Below the pieces are notes generated by a model. That model made no database searches and was not told the origin of the DNA. It was given only the letters and a program-made list of their open reading frames with translations. Shown here piece after piece: positions 26,870 to 35,265 of a stretch of 64,000 nt of DNA. Source of the stretch: CAZCFB01 sp964511535 (lineage in GTDB: Bacteria; Myxococcota_A; Polyangia; GCA-2747355; CAZCFB01). The stretch spans positions 1 to 64,000 of the forward strand of contig CAZEFW010000024.1 of assembly GCA_964511535.1 (NCBI GenBank), in the 5' to 3' direction. Position numbers and translations under genes: made by a program. Within the stretch, counting starts at the first letter, position 1, and each line of letters begins with the position of its first letter.

Positions 26870-27193
26870 CTAAAGCGCGCCCTCGATCATCTCCTGGATC
26901 TTCCCCTTGGGGTGGGCTCCGGTGAGTTGACCCACGACGTCGCCGTCCTTGAACATGAGCAGGGTGGGGATGGCGCGCACGTTGTAGTTGGTCGGGATCT
27001 GGGGGTTTTTGTCCACGTCCACCTGTCCGAACTCCACGCGACCGTCGAACTCCTGGGCCAGCTCCTCCACCAGCGGGGCGATGGCCTTGCACGGGCCGCA
27101 CCAGTCCGCGGCCATGTCCAGCAGGAAGGGGACGGAGCTGTTGAGCACGGCCTCTTCGAAGTTTCCGTCGGTGATCTCCATCAGGTTGGACAT
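26870..27193 (-). CDS. trxA: Thioredoxin
   Basis: A 107-residue cytosolic thioredoxin that reduces protein disulfides. The active site is WCGPC (Cys32, Cys35), and the cis-Pro loop is AIPTLLMF. Length and order are those of the classical family. The ATG has AAGGAGA seven bases upstream. A promoter with TTGATC/TTAGAA lies at 27231-27259. The gene is divergent from hemX. Confidence 0.95.
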   Translation of the reverse strand: MSNLMEITDGNFEEAVLNSSVPFLLDMAADWCGPCKAIAPLVEELAQEFDGRVEFGQVDVDKNPQIPTNYNVRAIPTLLMFKDGDVVGQLTGAHPKGKIQEMIEGAL

Positions 27194-27230
27194 GGGGTCT
27201 CCTTGTTGGCGCTTGAAATGGGGAGCAGCT

Positions 27231-27259
27231 TTCTAACCCACGATCGAGCAGAAGATCAA
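27231..27259 (-). promoter_or_regulatory. Candidate promoter of trxA
   Basis: On the minus strand TTGATC (27254-27259) and TTAGAA (27231-27236) are separated by 17 bp, about 38 bases before the trxA ATG. Confidence 0.4.
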
Positions 27260-27289
27260 GGTCGTGCTAGATCTCCGCGAATCTGCTGA

Positions 27290-27295
27290 TATTCT
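27290..27295 (+). promoter_or_regulatory. -10 box for a probable leaderless hemX mRNA
   Basis: TATTCT ends eight bases before the hemX ATG and no ribosome binding site is present, so transcription would begin at or next to the start codon. No clear -35. Confidence 0.35.
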
Positions 27296-27303
27296 CTGCC
27301 CAG

Positions 27304-28104
27304 ATGCTCTCTGCGCTCCTCCTGATCGGCGCGGCGCTGTATGGCCTGTCGCTGGTTTTGTACCTGGTCTACCTCTACGGGAAGGACGAGGGCTCGGTGC
27401 GCCTGGCGCGGGCCGCCCTGATGGCCGCTGCCCTGGTTCACCTGGCCTTCATCGGGTACCTCTGTACTCACCAGCTCAACCCGTTGAGGGATGTACGAGG
27501 AGCGCTGAGCCTCACGGGCTGGCTGATCGGCGTGGGCTTCCTCGCCTTCACCCACCGCCACCGCATGAGCGTGGCCGGGGCGTTCATCGCGCCGCTCTGC
27601 CTCTGCCTGCTCCTGGCGTCGAGGATCACCCCGGGGGCCGAGTCCACGCTGGGCGACGCCGAGGGCGTTCAGCGCGCGCTGGGCAACCTTCATATCCTGC
27701 TCGCCACCTCCGGCGTGGCCATCTTCGGGCTGGCCGCGGTGGTGGGGCTGATCTACCTGCTTCAGGAGCGCGCCCTCAAGCAGAAACGTCTCGGCCGCCT
27801 GTTCCGCATCACGCCGCCGCTTACCGCCCTCGACGCGGCGAGCCGTCGGCTCACCCTGCTCGGGTTTCCGCTGTACACCCTGGCGGTGATCACCGGGGCC
27901 GTCTGGTCGGTGCAGCTGCACGGGGCCGGGGTGCGGCCGGAGCATGTGATCTCGGCGGTCACCTGGCTCATCTTTGCCGCCGCCATCGGCCTGCGCGTCA
28001 CCGTGGGCATGCGGGGGCGCCGCGCCGCGCTGCTGACCATCCTCGGGTTCGTGGCCATGGTGATGGTGCTCCTGCTCTACATGGCGCGCAGGATGTTCGG
28101 CTGA
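27304..28104 (+). CDS. HemX/CcsA-like cytochrome c assembly membrane protein
   Basis: A 266-residue protein with eight predicted membrane helices, of the cytochrome c assembly (CcsA/HemX) family. It has the typical His-containing helices (ALGNLHILLATSGVAIFG and LGFPLYTLAVITGAVWS). HemX-type proteins lie upstream of hemA in many bacteria, and some lower glutamyl-tRNA reductase levels. Its TGA overlaps the hemA ATG (TGATG). Haem handling in c-type cytochrome assembly is the alternative role. Confidence 0.85.
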   Translation: MLSALLLIGAALYGLSLVLYLVYLYGKDEGSVRLARAALMAAALVHLAFIGYLCTHQLNPLRDVRGALSLTGWLIGVGFLAFTHRHRMSVAGAFIAPLCLCLLLASRITPGAESTLGDAEGVQRALGNLHILLATSGVAIFGLAAVVGLIYLLQERALKQKRLGRLFRITPPLTALDAASRRLTLLGFPLYTLAVITGAVWSVQLHGAGVRPEHVISAVTWLIFAAAIGLRVTVGMRGRRAALLTILGFVAMVMVLLLYMARRMFG

Positions 28105-29405
28105 TGCTCTTCGTGGTCGTCGGGTGCAGCTATCGCACCGCCGGGATCGAGTTGAGGGAGCAGCTGGCGTTCCCCGAGGACGAGATCCCGCGGGCGCTGC
28201 GCGAGCTGATGCAGCGCCCCGACATGCAGGAGGTGCTGCTGCTGAGCACATGCAACCGGGTGGAGATCTGGGGCGTGGCCCGCCGGCCCGGCCACGCGCG
28301 CGCAGACCTGGCGGGTTTCCTCGCCGAGGACCGGGGAGTTGCCCGGGACGAGCTCGACGCGGCGCTCTTCTCCCTGCAGGGGGAGGAGGCGCTGACACAC
28401 ATCTTCAAGGTCGCCTCCAGCCTCGACGCCATGGTGATCGGCGAGGCCCAGATCATCGGCCAGGTGAAGGAGGCGTTCGCCGCCGCCTCCCGGGCAGGCA
28501 CCCTGGGCCCGGGCCTCAACCGGTGCATGCACAAGGCCCTGGGCGCGGCCAAGCGCGCGCGCACCGAGACGAACATCGCCCGCCACCCGGTCTCGGTCTC
28601 GTCGGTGGCGGCGGACCTGGCGGGGCGGATCTTCGGCGACCTGCAGCGCAGCGTTGTGCTGCTGCTGGGCGCCGGGGAGATGTCAGAGCTGGCGGCGCGG
28701 CACCTGATGGGCAACGGCGCGCGCGACCTGCGCGTGGTCAACCGCACCCACGAGCGCGCCGTGAGCATGGCGTTTCAGCTCGGCGCCACCGCGCACAAGT
28801 ACGAGGACCTGGGCGGGCAGCTGCTCCAGGCGGATATTCTGGTCACCTCCACCTCGAGCAAGGAGCCGATCCTCACCCGCGACGGCCTGGCGAAGACGAT
28901 GAAGGGGCGCCGCCAGCGGCCCCTGTTCATCGTGGATATCGCGGTGCCGAGAGATGTGGAGACCGCCGCGGGCAAGCTGCCGAACCTCTACCTGTTCGAC
29001 ATCGACGACCTGGACCAGGTGGTGGCGGAGAACCTCAAGGCCCGCCACGCGGAGGCGGACCGGGCCTCCGACCTTGTGGACCAGGAGGTGGCCCACTTCG
29101 TCAGCTGGATGAAGCAGCAGGACGCCGTGCCGGTGATCAAGGAGCTGCGGGGCTATTTCCGGCAGGTGGTGCAAGCCGAGGTGGAGCACGCCGCGCGAGA
29201 TCTCGGCCTCACCGAGGCCCAGCAGCAGCAGATCCTGGACCGCATGTCCGAGGCCATCGTCAACAAGCTGCTGCACGGGCCGACGGTTGAGCTGAAGTCT
29301 CACGCAGCCCGTTCGGACGGTACCTTCCTGGCCAAGGCCGCCAAGCACCTGTTCCGCCTCGCGGCGGCAGAAGAGGCGGCAGCAACGAGCAACAAGGAGA
29401 AGTGA
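28104..29405 (+). CDS. hemA: Glutamyl-tRNA reductase
   Basis: First committed step of C5-pathway haem synthesis: NADPH-dependent reduction of glutamyl-tRNA(Glu) to glutamate-1-semialdehyde. 433 residues, the usual length. The catalytic Cys50 is in LLLSTCNRVEIW, followed by VASSLDAMVIGEAQIIGQVK and the NADPH domain (LLLGAGEMSELAARHL). The C-terminal dimerisation helix is present. The start overlaps the hemX stop by one base. TGATG overlaps hemC at the 3' end. The operon is translationally coupled. Confidence 0.97.
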   Translation: MLFVVVGCSYRTAGIELREQLAFPEDEIPRALRELMQRPDMQEVLLLSTCNRVEIWGVARRPGHARADLAGFLAEDRGVARDELDAALFSLQGEEALTHIFKVASSLDAMVIGEAQIIGQVKEAFAAASRAGTLGPGLNRCMHKALGAAKRARTETNIARHPVSVSSVAADLAGRIFGDLQRSVVLLLGAGEMSELAARHLMGNGARDLRVVNRTHERAVSMAFQLGATAHKYEDLGGQLLQADILVTSTSSKEPILTRDGLAKTMKGRRQRPLFIVDIAVPRDVETAAGKLPNLYLFDIDDLDQVVAENLKARHAEADRASDLVDQEVAHFVSWMKQQDAVPVIKELRGYFRQVVQAEVEHAARDLGLTEAQQQQILDRMSEAIVNKLLHGPTVELKSHAARSDGTFLAKAAKHLFRLAAAEEAAATSNKEK

Positions 29406-30328
29406 TGGCGAAAGCGGTCATCGGCACCCGGGGCAGCAAGCTGGCCCTGTGGCAGGCCGAGCATATCGCCGCCGAGTTGAGGCGGGTCAACCCTGGCATG
29501 GAGGTCTCACTCCAGGTGATCAAGACCCGGGGGGACAAGATCCTGGACGTGCCGCTGGCGAAGGTGGGCGGCAAGGGGCTGTTCGTCAAGGAGATCGAGC
29601 TGGCGCTGATTCGCCAGGAGGTGGACCTGGCCGTGCACTCCATCAAGGACGTGCCGGCCGAGCTCGCCGCGGGGCTCGAGCTGGCGGTGGTGCCCGAGCG
29701 GGAGGACCCGCGGGACGCGCTGGTCAGCGCGGCAGGGGTGCCCCTGGACGACCTGCGCGATGGCGCGGTGGTGGGCACGTCCAGCTTGCGCCGGCGGTTC
29801 CAGCTCATGGACAGGCGGCCGGACCTGCAGGTTCAGGACCTCCGCGGCAACGTGGATACGCGCCTGGGCAAGCTGGACGCCGGGCAGTACGACGCCATCC
29901 TCCTGGCCTGCGCGGGGCTGCGGCGGCTGGGCCTCGCGGAGCGGATCACCGAGGCGCTCGACCCCGGGCGGTTCGTGCCGGCCGTTGGCCAGGGGGCGCT
30001 GGGCATCGAGGTCCGCCAGGAAGATGACCAGATCAAGGCGCTGCTCGCGCCGCTGCATCACACGCCCAGCGCCACCTGCGTGGCGGCGGAGCGAGCGTTC
30101 CTGACCCGCCTCGGCGGCGGCTGCCAGGTCCCCCTGGCGGCACACGCCACGCTGGACGGAGATCACCTGACCCTCGACGCGTTCATCGGCCACCCGTCGG
30201 GCTCGCCCACCTTCCGCTTGCTCGATGACGGCCCCGCGCAGGACGCCGAGGCCATCGGCCTGCGCCTGGCAGAGAGCATGCTCCAGCAAGGCGCCGGGGA
30301 GGTGCTCGACGAGGTGTACGGCGAGTAG
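29405..30328 (+). CDS. hemC: Hydroxymethylbilane synthase (porphobilinogen deaminase)
   Basis: Joins four porphobilinogen units into hydroxymethylbilane. 307 residues with the N-terminal IGTRGSKLALWQA, the arginine-rich GTSSLRRRFQL, VQDLRGNVDTRL and the cofactor-binding Cys240 (LGGGCQVPLAAHA). AGGAG lies six bases before the ATG at 29405, and the start overlaps hemA's TGA. A GTG one codon upstream is less likely. The stop is followed by a hairpin and heptamers. Confidence 0.97.
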   Translation: MAKAVIGTRGSKLALWQAEHIAAELRRVNPGMEVSLQVIKTRGDKILDVPLAKVGGKGLFVKEIELALIRQEVDLAVHSIKDVPAELAAGLELAVVPEREDPRDALVSAAGVPLDDLRDGAVVGTSSLRRRFQLMDRRPDLQVQDLRGNVDTRLGKLDAGQYDAILLACAGLRRLGLAERITEALDPGRFVPAVGQGALGIEVRQEDDQIKALLAPLHHTPSATCVAAERAFLTRLGGGCQVPLAAHATLDGDHLTLDAFIGHPSGSPTFRLLDDGPAQDAEAIGLRLAESMLQQGAGEVLDEVYGE

Positions 30329-30376
30329 GCTCACAGCGCTCGCCGGGCTTGAGGCTTGGGGCCTGAGGTCTGAAGC
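30320..30376 (+). terminator. Stop-proximal inverted repeat and heptamer array after hemC
   Basis: GGCGAG (30320-30325, last two codons of hemC) pairs with CTCGCC (30339-30344) across the stop codon. Downstream, TTGAGGC, TTGGGGC, CTGAGGT and CTGAAGC (30349-30376) form a decayed heptamer array in hemC orientation. Confidence 0.6.
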
Positions 30377-30396
30377 GGGTTGTTGGTTCAGCTGCT

Positions 30397-30624
30397 TCAG
30401 GTGATGGGCTGCATGCCGATCTCCTCGGCCAGGGCGGCGGCCAGGGCGTCGGCCTCCGGGAGCAGGTCCAGCGGCACCAGCCACTCGATCTCACCTCTGC
30501 CAGCGCGGGAGCTCATCACCGCGATGCCCCCGTACGCCTCCACGATGAAGCGGACATATTTGATCTCTTCACGGGGCAGGCGGTACCGCCGGCGCGTGCA
30601 GCCGGGATCGTCGGGCAGGCTCAT
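30397..30624 (-). CDS. DUF4911 family protein
   Basis: A 75-residue soluble protein. The core RRRYRLPREEIKYVRFIVEA, then GEIEWLVPLDLLPEADALAAAL resembles DUF4911, a small family common in deltaproteobacteria, often near haem or tRNA modification genes. Function unknown. The ATG at 30624 was chosen because upstream residues (an extension to 30657) look non-coding. No strong ribosome site. Confidence 0.7.
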   Translation of the reverse strand: MSLPDDPGCTRRRYRLPREEIKYVRFIVEAYGGIAVMSSRAGRGEIEWLVPLDLLPEADALAAALAEEIGMQPIT

Positions 30625-30735
30625 GGGACGGGTGCAGGTTGGCACGGGCCATGGCAAGATACCACCAGACTGTGGTACAGGTCCAAGTAGGCAGTGCGGG
30701 TACAGGCCGTACTGCTACCCGAGTGTGCTGTTTTT

Positions 30736-30765
30736 TTGCCCCAGGTCGGCTGGGATCCCTATAAT
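30736..30765 (+). promoter_or_regulatory. Promoter of the CpoB-like operon
   Basis: A perfect -10 TATAAT (30760-30765) with TTGCCC (30736-30741) 18 bp upstream, behind a run of T. It predicts a transcript start near 30772 and a leader of about 25 bases. Confidence 0.55.
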
Positions 30766-30796
30766 GGGAGAACTGTTGAGCAAGGTCCTCCAATCG

Positions 30797-31807
30797 ATGC
30801 GCCAACCGCGTTTCATATTCACTGCTTGCATGATCGCCGCGTTGCTTTTGTCCGGCTGCGCCAAAACAAGGAGCGATGCCTCCCTCAAGCAGATCCAACA
30901 GAAGCTCGAGGAGATGGCTCAGCAACGCGAGGACGACCAACAAGATATCCAGGAGATGGACAGCCGCCTGTTCCTGCTCGAGGACAAGGTGGACACGCTG
31001 CGCGTCAAGCAGGAGACCAAGAGCACGCCAAAGCACCACCCGGTCATCCGGATCCGCCCTGGCAAGAGCGAGACCCGGGCTGACGATGAGCTGGTGGAGA
31101 AGCCATCGCGGCCCACCATCATCGAGGCCAAGGGCACCGGCGAATCGCTGGTGGAGAACACCACGGTGGAGTACGAGGGCGAGGCCAGCAAGGGCGGCCC
31201 GCGGCCAGTGCTGCGGCTGTACGGCTCCTCCCCCGGGAGCGTGGGATCCGCGGTGACCAGCCCGGCGCCCAGGTCACGCCCGGCGCCGTCCATCCCCGCG
31301 GCGGGGTTGTCGAGCGAACGGCTCGGCGTGGTGCCGCTGCCCCGGGGCACCGCTGCAGCGCGCGCCGCGGACCCGTCGCCGGCCCGGCCCGCCGCCGCCC
31401 CCGCGGCCGCTGCCCGGCCAGCGCCGCCTGCCAGGGACATCGTGAAGGTCTACCTGGAGGGATTGCGACAGTACAAGGCCGGCAACTACACCGGCGCCAT
31501 CGCTACCTTCACCGGCTTCGTGGCGCGGCACCCCTCGCACCAGTACGCAGACAACGCCTACTACTGGCTCGGCGAGTGCCACTACGACCAGCGGGAATAC
31601 CGCAAGGCGCTGGGTCACTTCCGCCAGGTGGTGACGCGCTACCCGTCGGGGAACAAGGTCCCCGACAGCATGCTGAAGATGGCCTATTGCCAGCTGAAGC
31701 TCGAGGACAGGCAGGCCGCAGCCAAGGTGCTGAGCCAGGTGGTGGCGCGCTACCCGGACTCCAGGGTCGGGAAGCTCGCAGCCGCCGCGCTGAAGAAGTT
31801 GCAGTGA
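30797..31807 (+). CDS. CpoB/YbgF-like lipoprotein with coiled coil and TPR
   Basis: A 336-residue protein, outer-membrane lipoprotein by its signal (lipobox LLSGC, Cys21). It has an N-terminal coiled coil (LKQIQQKLEEMAQQREDDQQ), a Pro/Ala-rich middle and a C-terminal TPR domain (QYKAGNYTGAIATFTGFVA, then YADNAYYWLGECHYDQREY). This is the architecture of CpoB/YbgF, which links Tol-Pal to PBP1b activity; classical CpoB is soluble rather than lipidated. An ATG at 30764 lies inside the -10 box, so the start at 30797 is preferred. No tol-pal genes are adjacent. Confidence 0.8.
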   Translation: MRQPRFIFTACMIAALLLSGCAKTRSDASLKQIQQKLEEMAQQREDDQQDIQEMDSRLFLLEDKVDTLRVKQETKSTPKHHPVIRIRPGKSETRADDELVEKPSRPTIIEAKGTGESLVENTTVEYEGEASKGGPRPVLRLYGSSPGSVGSAVTSPAPRSRPAPSIPAAGLSSERLGVVPLPRGTAAARAADPSPARPAAAPAAAARPAPPARDIVKVYLEGLRQYKAGNYTGAIATFTGFVARHPSHQYADNAYYWLGECHYDQREYRKALGHFRQVVTRYPSGNKVPDSMLKMAYCQLKLEDRQAAAKVLSQVVARYPDSRVGKLAAAALKKLQ

Positions 31808-31832
31808 ACACCGGATACCCGGAGGGACACCC

Positions 31833-33041
31833 GTGAAGAATGGACTCATCCTGGGATTGATCGCTGTCATGGTCCCGTCGCTGGCCTGGGCGCAGGCAGG
31901 CACAGCCGAGACGCCGACCAATACCCAGATCACAGCACCGGCGCTCCCCAAAACCCCCACCTCTCCTCTCGACTTCCAGGGGACCGCCAAGGGGGCCGCC
32001 GCGCCGGCGGCTGCTGCGGGCGCCAAGGGGGGTGCCCCCACGGGGTACGAGGGCGGCGATCTGCTGATCACGGACATCAACCCCGCACTGTACGACGCCC
32101 CAGGTGGGCGGCGGAAGGTGCCCGATCACCACACGGTCAAGAAGGGCGACACCCTCTGGACCCTCTGCCAGTACTACTACGGTGATCCCTGGGCCTGGCC
32201 CCAGCTCTGGGCCTACAACACCCCGATCACCAACCCGCACTGGATCTACCCTGGCGACCGGATCCGCATGCTCGGCGTGGTCAAGCAGACCGACCGCACT
32301 CCGGACAAGGAGGAGGTGAGGCTGACCAAGAAGGCGCGCAACCTGAGCCGGGTGATGCGCCTGCGTCAGCGCGGCTTCGTGGAGGAGAAGGAGGTCGCCA
32401 AGTCCGCCACGGTGAGCGGATCGCTCAAGGAGCGCTCCTTCCTGTCGCTGCACGACGAGCTCTACCTTCACGGCGCGGCGCGGTTCAAGCCGACGCTGGG
32501 CAAGCTGTTCACCATCTACCGCATCGGCAGGAAGCTGGAGAACCGGGACGGCGACCACCTGGGCTACCTCGTGCTGATCCTCGGCACGGCCCGCATCAAG
32601 CGCCTGACCAAGGGCAAGGACGCCACCGCGCTGGTCACCGAGGCCTTCAGCGAGATTCAGCGCGGTGACCGGGTGGGTCCCCTGCGGCGTACCTACAAGG
32701 CGATCCCGCTGCGGCCGGCGGAGAAGGACCTCAAGGGCCGGATCATCGCCAACCTCGACGACATCAAGGGCGTGGGCGAGTACCAGGTGGTCTACCTGGA
32801 CAAGGGGCGTTTGGACGGGGTCAAGCTGGGCAACCGGTTCCTGGTCATGCGCCAGGGCGACGGCGCCGAGACGCTGATCCCCGAGGAGATCGACGAGGAG
32901 GAGATGGCGCAGTTCCCCGAGGAGACCGTGGCCGAGATCTCCGTGCTCGACGTGCGCAAGCGGGCCTCCATGGGCCTGGTGACGCGCTCCCTGCGCGAGG
33001 TGCGCAACGGCGACCGCGTGCGCATGCGCCGCGGCTACTGA
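31833..33041 (+). CDS. Exported LysM-domain protein
   Basis: A 402-residue periplasmic protein with a signal peptide (ILGLIAVMVPSLAWA), an Ala-rich linker and one LysM peptidoglycan-binding domain (about 99-148, HHTVKKGDTLWTLCQYYY, WIYPGDRIRML). The C-terminal 250 residues have repeated beta strands (LVLILGTARIKRL, RVGPLRRTYK, LGNRFLVMRQG) without an assigned family. The GTG start has GGAGGG ahead and is 26 bp after the CpoB-like gene, so they form an operon. DprA is convergent with a three-base gap. Confidence 0.85.
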   Translation: MKNGLILGLIAVMVPSLAWAQAGTAETPTNTQITAPALPKTPTSPLDFQGTAKGAAAPAAAAGAKGGAPTGYEGGDLLITDINPALYDAPGGRRKVPDHHTVKKGDTLWTLCQYYYGDPWAWPQLWAYNTPITNPHWIYPGDRIRMLGVVKQTDRTPDKEEVRLTKKARNLSRVMRLRQRGFVEEKEVAKSATVSGSLKERSFLSLHDELYLHGAARFKPTLGKLFTIYRIGRKLENRDGDHLGYLVLILGTARIKRLTKGKDATALVTEAFSEIQRGDRVGPLRRTYKAIPLRPAEKDLKGRIIANLDDIKGVGEYQVVYLDKGRLDGVKLGNRFLVMRQGDGAETLIPEEIDEEEMAQFPEETVAEISVLDVRKRASMGLVTRSLREVRNGDRVRMRRGY

Positions 33042-33044
33042 TCC

Positions 33045-33884
33045 TCAGCTCTTCAGCCGTCTGTATCTCCCTGCACCTGCAGCTTCAACCCTCCCCAGCA
33101 GCTCGAGCTGAACCAGGACCATGGCGGTCCGCGCGGCGGTCCACTGTGCGGTGAGGGCGAGGTCGTCCAGCGAGACGGCCCCGGCTGGCATCAGCTCCAG
33201 CAGCTTCGCCTGGTCCGCGGTGACCCGGTCACGGGACGCGGCGGGTGGGGGCTGCCCGTGGAGCGCCGCCATGACGTCAGCGGCGTCGCCGACCCTGGCG
33301 CCGCCTGCGGCGATGAGCTTGTTGCAGCCGGGGCTGCCCGCCACGGCCATGACCGGCAGCCCCAGGCGGCTGGCCCAGCGCGCCGTGTGCAGCGCGCCGG
33401 AGCGGGCGCTGGCCCGGGTCACCGCCACGCCGCCGGAGAGCGCCGCGATGAGGCGGTTGCGGCGGGGGAAGTGCCACCCCCTCGGCGGCGTCCGCGAGGC
33501 GTGCTCGCTGACCACGGCGCCCTGGCCGCTGGCCCCGATCTCCTCGAACAGCGGGATGTTCCGCTCGGGGTAGGGCGCAAGCAGCCCGCTGCCGAGGACG
33601 GCCACGGTCACCCCGCCAGCGTCCAGGGCGCCGCGGTGGGCAGCGGCGTCCACGCCGAGGGCGCCGCCCGATACCACGCAGAGGCCCCGCTCCGAGAGCT
33701 CCCGCGCGAGGGTTCGGGTCAGCCGCACGGTGGCCGCGCCGGCAGCGCGTGAGCCCACGATGGCCACCATGGGCAGATCGTGCAGCTGCCCCATGAGCTC
33801 CAGCGCAGCGGGCGGGTCGGGCAGCCGGCGCAGGAGCGCCGGGTAGTTCGGGTCGTCATGATCCAGGCGTTTGATGGCAGTCAT
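33045..33884 (-). CDS. dprA: DNA processing protein DprA (short form)
   Basis: DprA/Smf loads RecA on incoming single-stranded DNA during transformation. 279 residues: the Rossmann core has MVAIVGSRAAGAATVR, CVVSGGALGVDAAAHRGAL, AVLGSGLLAPYPERN and FPRRNRLIAAL, then a C-terminal winged helix (LLELMPAGAVSLDDLAL). It lacks the N-terminal SAM domain of many DprA proteins. The usual VVEA segment reads AVTRASARSGALHTA. Start at 33884 (MTAIKRLDHDDPNYP); an ATG at 33938 would add 18 residues and overlap trmFO by two bases. Confidence 0.9.
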   Translation of the reverse strand: MTAIKRLDHDDPNYPALLRRLPDPPAALELMGQLHDLPMVAIVGSRAAGAATVRLTRTLARELSERGLCVVSGGALGVDAAAHRGALDAGGVTVAVLGSGLLAPYPERNIPLFEEIGASGQGAVVSEHASRTPPRGWHFPRRNRLIAALSGGVAVTRASARSGALHTARWASRLGLPVMAVAGSPGCNKLIAAGGARVGDAADVMAALHGQPPPAASRDRVTADQAKLLELMPAGAVSLDDLALTAQWTAARTAMVLVQLELLGRVEAAGAGRYRRLKS

Positions 33885-33922
33885 GAGCAGGTTATCGGCA
33901 GCAGCCCTCCTGATGTTGCGGC

Positions 33923-33928
33923 TATACT
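33923..33928 (+). promoter_or_regulatory. -10 box for a probable leaderless trmFO mRNA
   Basis: GGCTATACTCC lies eight bases before the trmFO ATG; no ribosome binding site is present. The same GGCTATACTCC precedes the gene starting at 60657 on the minus strand. Confidence 0.4.
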
Positions 33929-33936
33929 CCGTTTCC

Positions 33937-35265
33937 ATGACAGATCGGGTCACCATCGTCGGCGCCGGCCTGGCCGGGTGCGAGGCAGCGTGGCAGCTCA
34001 GCCGCGCGGGCATCCCCGTGGATTTGCTCGAGGCGCGGCCCGCGGTGCAGTCCCCCGCGCACCAGACCCTGCTGCCGGGAGAGCTCGTCTGCTCCAACTC
34101 GCTGCGATCTGACGCGCCCGAGAGCGCGCCGGGGCAGCTCAAGGCGGAGCTGCGCAGGTCGGACTCCCTCATCCTGCGGGCTGCCGACGCCACGCGCGTG
34201 CCCGCTGGCGGGGCGCTGGCCGTGGACCGGACCGCGTTCGCCTGGCGCGTCACGGCCGAGCTGCTCCGGCTGCCGAACCTGCGCCTGCGCCGCCACGCCG
34301 TGGACGACCTGCCGAGCGGGCCGGTGGTGCTCGCCAGCGGGCCCCTCACCTCGGCGGGCCTCAGCAAGGCCCTGGGACACCTGCTGGGCGCGGGCCTCTA
34401 CTTCTATGACGCCATCGCCCCGATCATCGACGCCGAGAGCATCGACTGGGAGCGCGCGTATCACGGCGCCAGGCGAGACCCGGGGTGCCAGGACTACGTC
34501 AACTGCCCGCTGGATGCCGAGCAGTACCGCCGCCTGGTGCAGGGGCTGCTGACGGGGGAGCAGACCCCGCCCCATCCGTTTGAGGAGCCGCGGTTCTTCG
34601 AGGGGTGCCTGCCGGTGGAGGTGATGGCGAGCCGCGGCCCTGATGTGCTGGCGTATGGTCCGCTTCGCCCGGTGGGGCTCGAGGACCCGCGCACAGGCCG
34701 CCGGCCCCACGCGGTGGTCCAGCTTCGGGCCGAGGATCCCGCGCGCACCAGCTACAACCTGGTGGGCTTTCAGACACGCTTGACCCAGCCCGAGCAGCGC
34801 CGGGTGTTCCGGATGATCCCCGGGCTACAGCGGTGCAGGTTCTTTCGCTTCGGATCCATCCACCGCAACGCCTACATCGACGCGCCGCGGCTGCTGGGCC
34901 CGCGGCTGGAGCTACGGGGCGCAGCGCATGTGCGCGCGGCGGGTCAGCTGGCAGGGGTGGAGGGGTACCTGGAGAGCACGGCCATGGGGATGCTGGCGGG
35001 CGTTCTGCTCGCCGCGGATCTGCGCGGGGTGGCGCTGGATCCACCCCCCGAGACCACCGCCACGGGGGCGCTGTACCATCACCTGCTGCGCGCGCGCATG
35101 CCCGGCGAGCGGTTCGAACCACAGAAGATCAACTTCGGGCTGCTTCCCCCGGCGCCAAAGGGGCCGCGCCGCAAGCGGGAGCGTCGGCGCGCGGTGGTGC
35201 AGCGGGCGATGTCTGATTTTGATGGCTGGGCCGACGGGCTTGGGGGCCTCAGTCGCCGGAGCTGA
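33937..35265 (+). CDS. trmFO: Folate-dependent tRNA (uracil-54) methyltransferase TrmFO
   Basis: Methylates U54 in the T-loop of tRNA using methylenetetrahydrofolate and FAD. 442 residues, usual length. It has the FAD motif VTIVGAGLAGCEAAWQ, then LLPGELVCSNSLRSD, the GLYFYDAIAPII segment, CPLDAEQY, FEGCLPVEVMA and the C-terminal QKINFGLLPP. It is divergent from dprA. It overlaps the convergent FKBP gene by 17 bp. Confidence 0.96.
   Translation: MTDRVTIVGAGLAGCEAAWQLSRAGIPVDLLEARPAVQSPAHQTLLPGELVCSNSLRSDAPESAPGQLKAELRRSDSLILRAADATRVPAGGALAVDRTAFAWRVTAELLRLPNLRLRRHAVDDLPSGPVVLASGPLTSAGLSKALGHLLGAGLYFYDAIAPIIDAESIDWERAYHGARRDPGCQDYVNCPLDAEQYRRLVQGLLTGEQTPPHPFEEPRFFEGCLPVEVMASRGPDVLAYGPLRPVGLEDPRTGRRPHAVVQLRAEDPARTSYNLVGFQTRLTQPEQRRVFRMIPGLQRCRFFRFGSIHRNAYIDAPRLLGPRLELRGAAHVRAAGQLAGVEGYLESTAMGMLAGVLLAADLRGVALDPPPETTATGALYHHLLRARMPGERFEPQKINFGLLPPAPKGPRRKRERRRAVVQRAMSDFDGWADGLGGLSRRS

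Noticed and set aside
32792..33025. Ser-rich minus-strand frame in the LysM gene 3' end
   Set aside because: Fully contained inside the LysM coding frame and lacking a ribosome site.
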